Shown: positions 7,049 through 15,325 of the stretch, one piece after another
Layout of the letters: each line of letters starts with the position of its first letter
Position numbering within the stretch: position 1 is the first letter of the stretch
From: Acinetobacter sp. WCHA55
GTDB lineage: Bacteria; Pseudomonadota; Gammaproteobacteria; Pseudomonadales; Moraxellaceae
Reading direction: 5' to 3'
DNA length: 64,000 nt
NCBI RefSeq assembly: GCF_002165305.2
Contig: NZ_CP032286.1
Coordinates: 2,666,001-2,730,000, forward strand
Program-made: the position numbers and the translations under genes
Notes under the pieces: model-generated
Database searches by the model: none
What the model was told of the DNA's origin: nothing
What the model saw: the letters and a program-made list of their open reading frames with translations, nothing else

Positions 7049-9619
7049 GTGAAGAGTGATCTTAGAAAGCTAAATATTGAGTACGTTTTAAATTCTATTG
7101 ATAAAAGTACAGATCTTCAACTTATACTTAACTCGATATGTTCTTGGCTTGAATCAAATATTACAGATGCGTTAGTCACAATTATGCTTTATTCAGAAGT
7201 GGAGCAAACATTAACACTTGTAAATGGGGAACATCACTTTTCTTCTAAATATTGTCGTTCAATCAGTCCTTTAAAAGTTAAGGATAAGAATGGATCTTGT
7301 GGTACAGCTGCTTTTTCTAGAAAAACTATTATTAGTCGTAATTTGATACTTGATCCTAATTGGAAAAATTATTTAGAGTTTGTTAGAGAAGAAAATATTA
7401 TTAGTTGTTGGTCTGTGCCTATTATAGGTGCTAAAGGTATCTTATATGGAACTTTTGGCACCTACTATCGTAAAGAGAAGATGCCCAGATCAGAGCACTT
7501 TGAATTTATAAATCAAGCGGTATCATTAATTGCGTTAGCAATTGAAAGAGAAAATGAATATAAACAGAGACTAGCTATTAATGAAAAATATAGCTCTTTT
7601 TATACACATCATCCTGATTTAATTATTGAAATTGACCTTAATGGTTATATTTTAAATTCAAATATTACTTGTAATAAAATTCTTGGATTCTCAGAAAAAC
7701 AGATATTAGGAAAACATTTTTGGACTTTTATACCAACTAAATATCATAAAATTATTAACCTAGCATTTAAAGATGCATTAAAAGGTATTGCTAAACATTA
7801 TAAAATTCCTGCATATCATGCTTCTGGCAAACTCATTTGGCTTGATCTTACAAATTTACCCATTATTCAAAATCAAAAAGTCACTGGTGTATTTGCCATC
7901 GCACGTGATATTTCTACACGATTAAAAAATGAAGAAAGCCTGCGCTTATTAAAGCGCGGGGTAGATGCGAGTCCAAATGGGATCTTCATAACTGACATCT
8001 CTGATAAATTAGAAATAGTTTTTGTTAACCCCTCATTTACATCTATAACTGGATATAGCCCAGAAGAAATTTTAGGCAAAAGTTATAACTTCTTGTCAGG
8101 ACCTGAAACTGATTTAATTCAGGTAGAAAAGATCAAAACAGGAATAAAGGAACTAAAAGAAGCAACAGTGAAATTAAAAAAGTACCGTAGAAATGGAACT
8201 TGGTTTTGGTGTCGTTTAACGTTTGGGCCTGTATTCGATCAAAATAATATTTGTACTCACTTCTTAGGTAATATTGAAGATATAACTGAGGATGAAAAGA
8301 ACAGAAGTTATATTAAGTATCAACATACCCGTGACTCAATCACTGGTTTGCCAAATCAGAGAACATTTAATAAATTTTTAGAAAAAGAATTTGAACAAAA
8401 AAATCAATCCCCAGCTAGTCTGGCATTATTTTACATTGATCTTGATGATTTTAGATCTATGAATGAAAGTCTAGGCTATTTGATCGGTGATAAAATAATT
8501 AGAGATATCGGCTCACGTTTACAGGACTTATTAAAAAAAGATGGTTTACTGAGTCGATATATTGAAGATAAGTTTATTTTATTAGTAAAAAATTCTAAAA
8601 ATCATAACCAGTTATTTACTTTGGCAGAAAGTATACTTGACCTTATTTCTCAAAACTTTCAGATTGAAAATAAAACTCTACATTTAACAGCTAGTATTGG
8701 AATTGCCGTAAGAAACTCTAATACTCGATATGCTTCAGAGCTGTTATATCAATCCATGAATGCCCTGAAAGAAGCAAAAAAACAAGGAAGAAACACGTGG
8801 TATTTATATAAAAGAGATCCAAACAAATTTTTCCCAGAGAAAGATTATGCTCTTTTGCGATTAGAACTTATGACTGCACTAAAGGAAAAACAATTTAGAT
8901 TATTTTATCAACCTTTGGTGGATCCACGAACAGGAAAAGTTCACAGTGTAGAAGCACTGATTCGCTGGCATCATCCTCAAAAAGGCTTTATTTTTCCTGA
9001 TACTTTCATTCCATTAGCCGAAAGAACTGGTCAAATTGTCGCAATTGGTCAGTGGGTTCTTGAACAAGCGTGTTTTGATATTGCCCGTATAAATGGAAAA
9101 AATAGCTCTACAATTTCGGTCTCTGTCAATATTTCTCCCCTACAGTTCGGTCGCAGCAATTTCCTTAGTTGCTTGGAAAGTGTACTGATTAAAAGTCAAC
9201 TTCCAGCTAATCTTCTTAAAATCGAAATTACAGAAGGCGTGATTATTAATGGTACAGATAGAGCAATTGAGATATTAAAGTCAGTTCGTGAGCTAGGAGT
9301 AAAAGTTTCAATTGATGATTTTGGAACAGGTTATTCAAGTCTTAGCTATTTACGTCGATTACCAATTAATCAAATTAAATTAGATCGTGAGTTTATAGAT
9401 AATTTGACAAATAATTCTCAAGATGCATCTATAGTTCAATCTATAATTCATTTAGCTCATCAGCTTAATCTTGAGGTTGTTGCAGAAGGAGTAGAAACAC
9501 TAGAACAAGCAAAAATACTTCATTATCAAAATTGTGATCTTTTGCAAGGATATTTTTACACGAAGCCAGTTGAACTGAATAACCTAATTTTTAAATATTA
9601 CTCACTAGAAGAATGTTAA
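7049..9619 (+). CDS. GAF-PAS-PAS-GGDEF-EAL c-di-GMP phosphodiesterase with degenerate GGDEF
   Basis: 856 residues. The GAF domain spans about 1-170 (CGTAAFSRKTIISRNL, SCWSVPI), PAS1 about 190-300 and PAS2 about 305-420. The GGDEF domain (about 430-600) has its signature replaced by YIEDKF, so no cyclase activity is expected. The C-terminal EAL domain (about 610-850) has the catalytic set: VEALIRWHHP, the NISPLQF and EITEG motifs, VSIDDFGTGYSSLSYL, IKLDREFI and VVAEGVET. It probably degrades c-di-GMP. The GTG start is fixed by a near-perfect ribosome site at 7034-7039. Divergent from a GAF-GGDEF cyclase, suggesting an opposed pair. No membrane segment. Confidence 0.9.
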   Translation: MKSDLRKLNIEYVLNSIDKSTDLQLILNSICSWLESNITDALVTIMLYSEVEQTLTLVNGEHHFSSKYCRSISPLKVKDKNGSCGTAAFSRKTIISRNLILDPNWKNYLEFVREENIISCWSVPIIGAKGILYGTFGTYYRKEKMPRSEHFEFINQAVSLIALAIERENEYKQRLAINEKYSSFYTHHPDLIIEIDLNGYILNSNITCNKILGFSEKQILGKHFWTFIPTKYHKIINLAFKDALKGIAKHYKIPAYHASGKLIWLDLTNLPIIQNQKVTGVFAIARDISTRLKNEESLRLLKRGVDASPNGIFITDISDKLEIVFVNPSFTSITGYSPEEILGKSYNFLSGPETDLIQVEKIKTGIKELKEATVKLKKYRRNGTWFWCRLTFGPVFDQNNICTHFLGNIEDITEDEKNRSYIKYQHTRDSITGLPNQRTFNKFLEKEFEQKNQSPASLALFYIDLDDFRSMNESLGYLIGDKIIRDIGSRLQDLLKKDGLLSRYIEDKFILLVKNSKNHNQLFTLAESILDLISQNFQIENKTLHLTASIGIAVRNSNTRYASELLYQSMNALKEAKKQGRNTWYLYKRDPNKFFPEKDYALLRLELMTALKEKQFRLFYQPLVDPRTGKVHSVEALIRWHHPQKGFIFPDTFIPLAERTGQIVAIGQWVLEQACFDIARINGKNSSTISVSVNISPLQFGRSNFLSCLESVLIKSQLPANLLKIEITEGVIINGTDRAIEILKSVRELGVKVSIDDFGTGYSSLSYLRRLPINQIKLDREFIDNLTNNSQDASIVQSIIHLAHQLNLEVVAEGVETLEQAKILHYQNCDLLQGYFYTKPVELNNLIFKYYSLEEC

Positions 9620-9622
9620 ATT

Positions 9623-9650
9623 GTAGATTTTGCTAAAAGTTAAAATCTAC
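9623..9650 (+). terminator. Hairpin after the EAL gene
   Basis: Perfect 9-bp stem GTAGATTTT / AAAATCTAC just after the stop at 9619. The following tract is not rich in T, so termination may be weak. Confidence 0.6.
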
Positions 9651-9722
9651 AAATAATGTTACTTTAAAACGGCTTTGTTGCATAAAGATTTTAAAGATAG
9701 AGCTTTCCTAAGTTGCTCATAT

Positions 9723-10669
9723 TTAAGTGACAACTTGGGTATGAGGTCGGCCTAATTCTGTAAATTTATTTAACACGGCTATACGTGCATGGATCTCATT
9801 CACTTGGCTTTGAAAGTTTCTTGAATGTAGTCTATCGCCCAGTAATTTGATGCAATGCATCTTGGTTTCGACCAAACTACGCCGATGATAACCAGACCAC
9901 TTTTTCCAAAGCGTTCTTCCTAGACGTTTGACTGTTTTCAATAATTCATTTCTCTCTAAAGATCCCAATTTCTTATCTTTCCATGGCCTTGCATTTTTTC
10001 TTGGAGGAATTATGGCATGTGCATGACGATCTGAAATCACTTGTCTGCACAATTTCGTGTCATATGCTCCATCCGTATAGACAGAATCAATACGTTCATC
10101 AGATGGGATTTGATTCAGCAGAACATCCAAGACTTGTGAATCACTGACATGATTTGTTGTGAGCTGTACAGCTCGTATTTGCAAGGTTTTAGCATCTATA
10201 CCAATATGCAGTTTACGCCATTGCCGACGATATTCAGGCTGATGTTTCTTGCGTTTCCATTCTCCTTCGCCTAAAAACTTAAGGCCAGTTGAGTCTATCA
10301 ATAGATGTAATCCTTCATGACTTTTTTGATAGCTGATCGCAATATCAATCTGCTTTTGTCGTCGGCAAAGTGTGGAATACGAATATCACTGATATTCGGT
10401 GCTGTCCAACTTAACCCACTGAGTTGAATTAGGCTTTGTACAAAGCCTGTGACCATACGCAAAGAAAGTCGAAAGATAGATTTGATCATCAAACAGCACT
10501 GAATTGCTGTATCAGAATAAGTTTGATTTCTTCCATGCTTAGCTTGTGGCTGAGCATACCATTGAGTCTGAGGATCAAACCAAATTGAAATATTTCCTCG
10601 CTTGATTAGAGCTTGGTTATAAGAGGACCAATTCGTTGTGCGATAAATTTTAGATGCAGGCTTCTTCAT
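9723..10669 (-). pseudogene. IS5-family transposase, frameshifted
   Basis: Same protein family as the intact copy at 12586-13518. The N-terminal part (start 10669, MKKPASKIYRTTNW) leaves the homologous frame after GLSWTAPN. The C-terminal part resumes with LLVDSTGLKFLGEG in another frame and runs to 9723. The cause is a 14-base insertion within 10380-10398 that creates the inverted repeat CGAATATC-act-GATATTCG. The catalytic residues are encoded but not in one frame, so the copy cannot move itself unless recoded, though the intact copy could act on its ends. Confidence 0.88.
10380..10398. repeat. 8-bp perfect inverted repeat with 3-nt loop, site of a 14-nt insertion
   Basis: CGAATATC and GATATTCG flank ACT. 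Compared with the sister IS copy, 14 bases here are extra, and they supply one arm of the palindrome. This is the footprint expected of a template switch on a fold-back. Confidence 0.75.
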
Positions 10670-10957
10670 TTGGAAATTATATTGATGAAGAAGCCTTTAA
10701 GAATAGCTTTGTGCAACAAAGCCATTGTAATGTGTAGGTTAAAATATTTGGAATCAATACCTAACTCTTTAAGTTCATAATTTGTAATCAGTAAATGAAG
10801 TGGTAGTTGTTCGTATCCGAAATTAAAACCTGCAACCTCGGGTATAAAATCTGATGGAGCATAAGCTAAAGCTAATTGTATTGCTGACTGGTGATAATAT
10901 TCATCAGGTAAATTCATTGAAAATTGATTAAGCCCAAGTGATAGAAGTAATTTATTG

Positions 10958-10965
10958 AAAAGTTT
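10958..10965. repeat. 8-bp target-site duplication AAAAGTTT, left copy
   Basis: AAAAGTTT directly left of the IS256-family element; identical copy at 12265-12272. Eight bases is the usual IS256-family duplication. Confidence 0.85.
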
Positions 10966-12264
10966 GGTAGTGTTCAAAAAACTGTGTCATTTCCTTAAAC
11001 TGTTAAAAACAGGAATGATGCACTATGGCAACTACATTTGATTTTGAAACAGCCTTAAAACAACTCCAGTCAGGACAAGCACTGACTGGAGAAAATGGCA
11101 TACTCACCCCTTTAATTAAACAGCTGACCGAAGCTGCTCTTGAAGCAGAAATCGAGAATTACATTGAAGCGAATCCGAAACAAGGTAATCGCCGCAATGG
11201 CTATACTCGCAAGACAGTAAAATCTACATCAGGTTCATTTGAGCTTGAAACCCCTAGAGATCGAAATGGTGAATTTGAGCCACAGTTAGTTAAAAAGAAC
11301 CAGACCAAATTATCAGAAGAAATTGACAATAAAATCATATCACTCTATGCACTTGGTATGAGCTATCGTGATATTCAAAAGCATGTTGCTGATATGTATG
11401 GATTGGAGATTTCAGATGGTGCTATCACCAATATTACAGATAAGCTCCTCCCTCAGTTACAAGCATGGAAACAACGCCCACTCGATACAATTTATCCCTT
11501 TGTTTGGTTAGATGCCATACATTACAAAGTGAAGGATAAAGGTGTTTATGTGAGCAAAGCGATCTATACCATTTTAGCTTTAAATGTTGAAGGTAAGAAG
11601 GAACTACTCGGCTTGCATTTGTCGGAAAGCGAAGGGGCGAACCATTGGCTTAGTGTACTGACAGACCTACAAAATCGTGGTGTTCAGGATATTCTGATTG
11701 CCTGTGTAGATGGACTAAAAGGTTTCCCCGAAGCCATAGCAGCGATTTACCCTCAAACAGAAATACAACTGTGTATCGTTCATCAAATCCGTAATTCTTT
11801 ACGCTATGTTGCCAGTAAAGATCAGAAGGCATTTATGGCTGATTTAAAGCCAATTTACCGTGCTGATACCAAAGGGGCGGCAGAAGTAGCACTGGATGAG
11901 CTAGAAGAAAAATGGGGCGAAAAATATGGTGTGGTCATTCAGTCATGGCGTACCAAATGGCATCTACTATCCGCCTATTTCAAATACCCTAAAGCGATTA
12001 GGAAGCCGATTTACACCACCAATGCCGTTGAAGCCGTACATCGTCAATTCCGCAAACTAACCAAAACCAAAGGAGCTTTCCCCAATGAGGATAGTCTGAT
12101 GAAATTACTGTATATTGGTATTCAACAGGCATCAGAAAAATGGACAATGCCTATTCAGGAATGGGGACAAACCATTACTCAATTATCCATTTACTTTGAA
12201 GGTCGATTAGATGATATAATTAAAATCTAGTCAAATTTACTGACACAGAACTTTGAACGCCCTC
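10966..12264 (+). mobile_element. IS256-family insertion sequence (1299 bp)
   Basis: Bounded by AAAAGTTT on both sides. Terminal inverted repeats share GTTCAAA and CTGTGTCA blocks over about 26 bp (left GGTAGTGTTCAAAA, right complement GAGGGCGTTCAAAG). It carries one intact transposase and sits inside the redox enzyme fragment, so it inserted cleanly into a gene that was once whole. Possibly related to ISAba26; not checked. Confidence 0.88.
11025..12230 (+). CDS. IS256-family (mutator-type) transposase
   Basis: 401 residues, full length for the family. Hallmarks: MSYRDIQKHVADMYGLEIS in the N-terminal domain, VWLDAIHYKVKDKG (first Asp), ILIACVDGLKGFPEAI (second Asp), QLCIVHQIRNSLRYV (the C/H-x-x-R helix), and YTTNAVEAVHRQFRKLTK holding the catalytic Glu. 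Intact and probably active. The start at 11025 is the first ATG, preceded by AGGAATG. Confidence 0.95.
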   Translation: MATTFDFETALKQLQSGQALTGENGILTPLIKQLTEAALEAEIENYIEANPKQGNRRNGYTRKTVKSTSGSFELETPRDRNGEFEPQLVKKNQTKLSEEIDNKIISLYALGMSYRDIQKHVADMYGLEISDGAITNITDKLLPQLQAWKQRPLDTIYPFVWLDAIHYKVKDKGVYVSKAIYTILALNVEGKKELLGLHLSESEGANHWLSVLTDLQNRGVQDILIACVDGLKGFPEAIAAIYPQTEIQLCIVHQIRNSLRYVASKDQKAFMADLKPIYRADTKGAAEVALDELEEKWGEKYGVVIQSWRTKWHLLSAYFKYPKAIRKPIYTTNAVEAVHRQFRKLTKTKGAFPNEDSLMKLLYIGIQQASEKWTMPIQEWGQTITQLSIYFEGRLDDIIKI

Positions 12265-12272
12265 AAAAGTTT
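12265..12272. repeat. 8-bp target-site duplication AAAAGTTT, right copy
   Basis: Pairs with 10958-10965 around the IS256-family element. Confidence 0.85.
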
Positions 12273-12533
12273 TACATGGTTACTTTGACTAGAACCTAGC
12301 CCCAACTCCTCAACATATATCTGTATAAAGTCTCTAAAAGCTGGATCATTCCAGTACTGCATAAAGCTATAAAGCCAAGCCCCGTCTACACGTTTGGTAG
12401 GTGCTACTTTGTATAAAAATTCATAAGCTTTACTTGTAGTTCCAAAAAACTCCCTTGCACTCCCATTTTCACGCCTTTCTAAGTACTCTTTGTAATGCAA
12501 GCATTGTGTTTTATTTTGTTTCTGCATCCAGAC

Positions 12534-13572
12534 GGCTTTGTTGCATAAAGCCCTTAAAGATAGAGCTTTCCTAAGTTGCTCAAATTTAAGTGACAACTTG
12601 GGTATGAGGTCGGCCTAATTCTGTAAATCTATTTAAAATGGCTATACGAGCATGTACCTCGTTGACTTGGCTTTGAAAGTTCCTAGCACTGAGTTTATCG
12701 CCTAATAATTTGATGCAGTGCATCTTGGTTTCAACCAGACTTCGCTGATGGTAGCCCGACCATTTTTTCCATAGTGTCCTGCCTAAACGTTTAACAGTGC
12801 GAAGTAATTCATTTCGCTCTAGCGAATGAACTTTTTTATCTTTCCAAGGCTTGGCATTTTTTCTAGGTGGAATCACTGCATGTGCTTGCCGATCTGCAAT
12901 GACCTGTCGGCATTGCTTGGTGTCATAAGCGCCATCGGTATATACGGAGTCAATCTGCTCATCCAATGGAATCTGATTGAGTAAATCCCCAAGCACCTGT
13001 GAATCACTTACATTGTTGGTCGTGAGCTGAACGGCTCGTATTTGCAGGGTTCTAGCATCTATACCAATATGAAGTTTACACCATTGGCGACGATATTCAG
13101 ACTGATGCTTTTTACGTTTCCATTCACCTTCGCCCAAAAACTTTAAGCCAGTAGAGTCTACGAGTAGATGAAGCCCATCACTGTTTTTCTGATAACTAAT
13201 TGCAATATCAATATGCTTTTGTCTTCTACAAAGCGTACTGTAATCTGGTGCTGTCCAATCTAATCCACAAAGTTTAATTAAGCTTTGAACAAAGCCAGTG
13301 ACCATGCGTAAAGTAAGTCTAAATAGAGATTTGATCATCAAACAGCATTGAATCGCTATGTCGGAGTAGGTTTGACTTCGACCTTGTTTGCCTTGAGGTT
13401 CTGCATACCATTGTGTTTTTGGATCGAACCAAATGGCAATATTCCCACGATTAATGAGAGCTCGGTTATATGCGGGCCAATTGGTTGTGCGGTAGATTTT
13501 GTGTGTAGGCTTCTTCATTTGGAAATTATATTGCTGAAGAAGCCCTTAAGAACAGCTTTGTGCAACAAAGCC
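12534..13572 (-). mobile_element. IS5-family (IS903-like group) element, copy 2, intact (1039 bp)
   Basis: Inverted repeats GGCTTTGTTGCA at 12534 and TGCAACAAAGCC ending at 13572; transposase intact on the minus strand. The left flank is the redox enzyme gene and the right flank a truncated integrase, with no matching duplication (CATCCAGAC against GTGCATAGA). The two flanks therefore come from different places, joined by IS-mediated deletion or recombination. Copy 1 and copy 2 differ at many positions, so neither is a fresh duplicate of the other. Confidence 0.88.
12586..13518 (-). CDS. IS5-family transposase
   Basis: 310 residues. DDE core visible: LLVDSTGLKFLGEGEW (first Asp), DSVYTDGAYDTKQC (second Asp) and YHQRSLVETKMHCIKLLG (the Y-R-E-K signature with catalytic Glu). 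N-terminal region MKKPTHKIYRTTNWPAYNRAL. Full length, no frameshift. The likely source of transposase for both copies in the window. Confidence 0.94.
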   Translation of the reverse strand: MKKPTHKIYRTTNWPAYNRALINRGNIAIWFDPKTQWYAEPQGKQGRSQTYSDIAIQCCLMIKSLFRLTLRMVTGFVQSLIKLCGLDWTAPDYSTLCRRQKHIDIAISYQKNSDGLHLLVDSTGLKFLGEGEWKRKKHQSEYRRQWCKLHIGIDARTLQIRAVQLTTNNVSDSQVLGDLLNQIPLDEQIDSVYTDGAYDTKQCRQVIADRQAHAVIPPRKNAKPWKDKKVHSLERNELLRTVKRLGRTLWKKWSGYHQRSLVETKMHCIKLLGDKLSARNFQSQVNEVHARIAILNRFTELGRPHTQVVT

Positions 13573-14119
13573 GTGCATAGACCAAATCGCCTGCAGGATT
13601 ATCGTAGCGATAGCCGTGTGCAATAGCGTACTTCATCACCATACCACAACGTGACAATGTTCGTTTCGCTATCTCTAGAGAACCACGTGCTTCAATTTTT
13701 TTGATAATTTGTAATATTTCAGGGGCTGTAATTTGATTGATTCTCTTATCTCCTAAGCATACATAAAGCTCATCCAGAGATGCTCGAACATTCAAAATAT
13801 GTTTATGCGACCACGTATCTTTTTGGTTATCAAACCAATCTTCACCTACTTCACGAAATAATGGTTTAAGCTCATCTAATTTTTCAGCTTTAGAATATTT
13901 ATATTTAAGTTCATAAGCTAACTCACGAGCTTTCTTTAGACTTACTTCAGGGTACTTTCCTAGAGATTCAGATTTACGCTGCCCTTGGACTGAAATTCGT
14001 ACATTCCAATATTTGTTCCCATTAGGGTCAATTCTTAAAGAAAGACCATTGCTATCTGAAAGACGATATTGTTTATCTCTTGGTTGAGACTTTTTACATT
14101 CAGTATCTGTGAGTGCCAT
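13573..14119 (-). pseudogene. Tyrosine integrase, N-terminal fragment truncated by IS5
   Basis: About 182 residues of a P4-type integrase. The arm-binding domain reads MALTDTECKKSQPRDKQYRL, SDSNGLSLRIDPNGNKYW and ESLGKYPEVSLKKARELAYE; the start of the core-binding domain follows, ending at HGYRYDNPAGDLVYA. The IS5 end at 13572 removes the whole catalytic domain (Arg, HxxR and Tyr), so it is inactive. The start at 14119 is the ATG at the usual position for the family. It differs clearly from the complete integrase at 16940, so it belonged to a second element. It begins about 180 bp after a possible att copy at 14301. Confidence 0.88.
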
Positions 14120-14151
14120 AACTTTAACCAGAATATTAAGTGTTAATTTCT

Positions 14152-14202
14152 GGGTCAAATTGTCCCAATTTTGACCCCCAAAAAGCAAAAATAGGGTCAA
14201 AC
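14152..14202. repeat. Three GGGTCAAA-type repeats upstream of the integrase fragment
   Basis: GGGTCAAA at 14152-14159, the inverted copy TTTTGACCC at 14169-14177, and GGGTCAAAC at 14194-14202. Two direct copies and one inverted copy lie between an integrase start and a possible att site, which suits integrase arm sites or an operator. Inference only. Confidence 0.45.
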
Positions 14203-14234
14203 AGCTTTGGATAGAATCGGACAAACAAAGCAAT

Positions 14235-14271
14235 AAAAAAGCCTTTAAACATTGAGTTTAAAGGCTTTTTT
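14235..14271. terminator. Strong bidirectional intrinsic terminator
   Basis: Perfect stem AAAAAAGCCTTTAAAC / GTTTAAAGGCTTTTTT with a 4-base loop. It lies between the integrase fragment and the possible att sequence. Confidence 0.85.
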
Positions 14272-14300
14272 ACATTCAGTCGAACAGCTCTGAATTGAAT

Positions 14301-14315
14301 TTTGGTGGGGTGGCG
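14301..14315. repeat. Possible att remnant resembling the ssrA 3' end
   Basis: TTTGGTGGGGTGGCG equals the first 16 bases of the ssrA end region (18362-18377, TTTGGTGGAGGTGGCG) except for one missing A. As the far boundary of an island integrated in tmRNA this is what would be expected, but 15 bases with a gap could be chance. Confidence 0.4.
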
Positions 14316-14453
14316 TCAATTAAATTTAAAATATAACTAATTGTAATTTATATAAATAAATTAATAAAAAATACCAACCATACAAAATACCATACATTTC
14401 ATTAAGTTGAGTTAACAGAATTTTATCTAGATTAAATCGTAAGTTCTTCCAAC
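14316..14453. other. AT-rich spacer downstream of the TIR gene
   Basis: About 140 bases of AT-rich sequence between the possible att site and the TIR gene stop. No gene or clear hairpin seen. Confidence 0.4.
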
Positions 14454-15203
14454 TTATTCAGTAACTATTTTTTGAAAATCTTTAAAATTCTCCCCCTGCG
14501 ACACCAACCAATTTGTCGCTTGCATTCCAACTCTTGTCCCCATAGACATACCTTTAGGTTCTAAAACAAGGATCTTTTGCAATTCAATTTCATTTTTAAA
14601 CTCTCTAAAAGCAAAATCAACTTCAGCAGGAATAAGAATTTCAACAGATTCACCACGAAACACTTTTGTGAACTCAGGATTCCATTGCTGAATATTAGCA
14701 TGCCATTGCTTTATAGATCTTTTTTTCCGATTTGTTTCTGTTATTTCTCTATATTTTTCAGTAAGTTTAGAATAATCTTTTTCTGGCTTATGACAACCAA
14801 TAGCTAAACTAATTTGCCCATATAAATGCTCAAGGTGCATTTCATCTAACAAGTCTAAAGCCTGAAAATGCGACAATGGTACAGGTAATTGATCTTTTCT
14901 AAGCCCTGAATGACATACAGAGATTGTAGGAATACCTCGTATCCATCCAGCACCAAATTCAGCATAAATCCAAGGTCTAGTAATCGATACAGGCGATATT
15001 AAACTAATTAAAACAGCTGCTTCTGATAAATTTGTTTTTATTTCTTGCATCCATTCTTTACCCCCTTGAATGCTATCTAAATTTGAAGACACAAACAGTT
15101 GGCATAAACCTAAAAAGCTTTTTTCCACATCACTTTTAAATAAAGTAGCTATTTCAGAATCTACAGCTGCATGACTTACGAAAACAATTGGCTTATTACT
15201 CAC
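14454..15203 (-). CDS. TIR-domain protein, probable defence NADase
   Basis: 249 residues. The N-terminal ~130 form a TIR domain: IVFVSHAAVDSEIATLF (first strand and AA/BB-loop), FVSSNLDSIQGGKEWMQEI, AAVLISLISP, and PWIYAEFGAGW with the W78-x3-E82 arrangement typical of NAD-cleaving bacterial TIRs (Glu82 the likely catalytic residue). Residues ~130-249 show no domain I recognise. No membrane segment. It lies on a mobile element next to an AlpA-like regulator and a phage-type replication protein, a common setting for anti-phage cargo. No Thoeris ThsA, SIR2 or other partner is adjacent, so it may act alone or with distant partners. NADase activity is inferred from the family. Confidence 0.87.
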   Translation of the reverse strand: MSNKPIVFVSHAAVDSEIATLFKSDVEKSFLGLCQLFVSSNLDSIQGGKEWMQEIKTNLSEAAVLISLISPVSITRPWIYAEFGAGWIRGIPTISVCHSGLRKDQLPVPLSHFQALDLLDEMHLEHLYGQISLAIGCHKPEKDYSKLTEKYREITETNRKKRSIKQWHANIQQWNPEFTKVFRGESVEILIPAEVDFAFREFKNEIELQKILVLEPKGMSMGTRVGMQATNWLVSQGENFKDFQKIVTE

Positions 15204-15280
15204 TTTAAAGCTCCTTTAGATATTATTAAGAATGAAATTAATTTTTTAGTAAAAACAATTTAAAATAAAACAAATATAAA
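15204..15280. promoter_or_regulatory. Promoter region of the TIR gene
   Basis: AT-rich stretch upstream of the TIR start at 15203. The bases GGAGC just before the ATG on the minus strand give a ribosome site. Confidence 0.5.
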
Positions 15281-15316
15281 GCCAAGGTACCAACCCAAAT
15301 AAGTAACCTTGGCATT
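15281..15316. terminator. Terminator after the AlpA-like gene
   Basis: Stem GCCAAGGT / ACCTTGGC with T-rich tails on both strands. It separates the alpA-like gene from the TIR gene, so TIR likely has its own promoter. Confidence 0.75.
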
Positions 15317-15325
15317 TTTCAAAGA

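Larger units (their letters stand above)
9671..10723 (-). mobile_element. IS5-family (IS903-like group) element, copy 1, defective (1053 bp)
   Basis: Ends show the inverted repeat GGCTTTGTTGCA at 9671 and its complement TGCAACAAAGCC ending at 10723. The transposase on the minus strand is frameshifted by a 14-base insertion; without it the element would be 1039 bp, exactly the length of copy 2. The flanks (CTTTAAAAC left, ATTGTAATG right) do not match, so there is no target duplication and the element must have taken part in a rearrangement after insertion. It truncates the 3' end of the iron-containing redox enzyme gene. Confidence 0.87.
10724..12533 (-). pseudogene. Iron-containing redox enzyme family (heme-oxygenase-like diiron) gene, cut by three IS elements
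   Basis: Two fragments of one gene. The N-side piece (12265-12533) encodes TKRVDGAWLYSFMQYWND and VEELGLGSSQSNHVKL. The C-side piece (10724-10965) encodes FNKLLLSLGLNQFSMNLPDE, then VAGFNFGYEQLPLHLL and GIDSKYFNLHIT. Removing the IS256 element and one copy of its 8-bp duplication joins them as HVKLFNKLLL in a single frame. The motif GFNFGYEQLPLHLL is typical of the iron-containing redox enzyme family. The true N-terminus is lost at IS5 copy 2 (12534) and the C-terminus, with the expected DNxxxGH ligand motif, at IS5 copy 1 (10723). Certainly non-functional. Confidence 0.87.

Noticed and set aside
9671..13572. IS5-bounded composite transposon
   Set aside because: The outer flanks carry no duplication, the two copies differ in sequence, and the interior is only a gene fragment with another IS.
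14454..15203. Thoeris defence system
   Set aside because: A TIR gene is present but no ThsA-like (SIR2/SLOG) gene lies near it.
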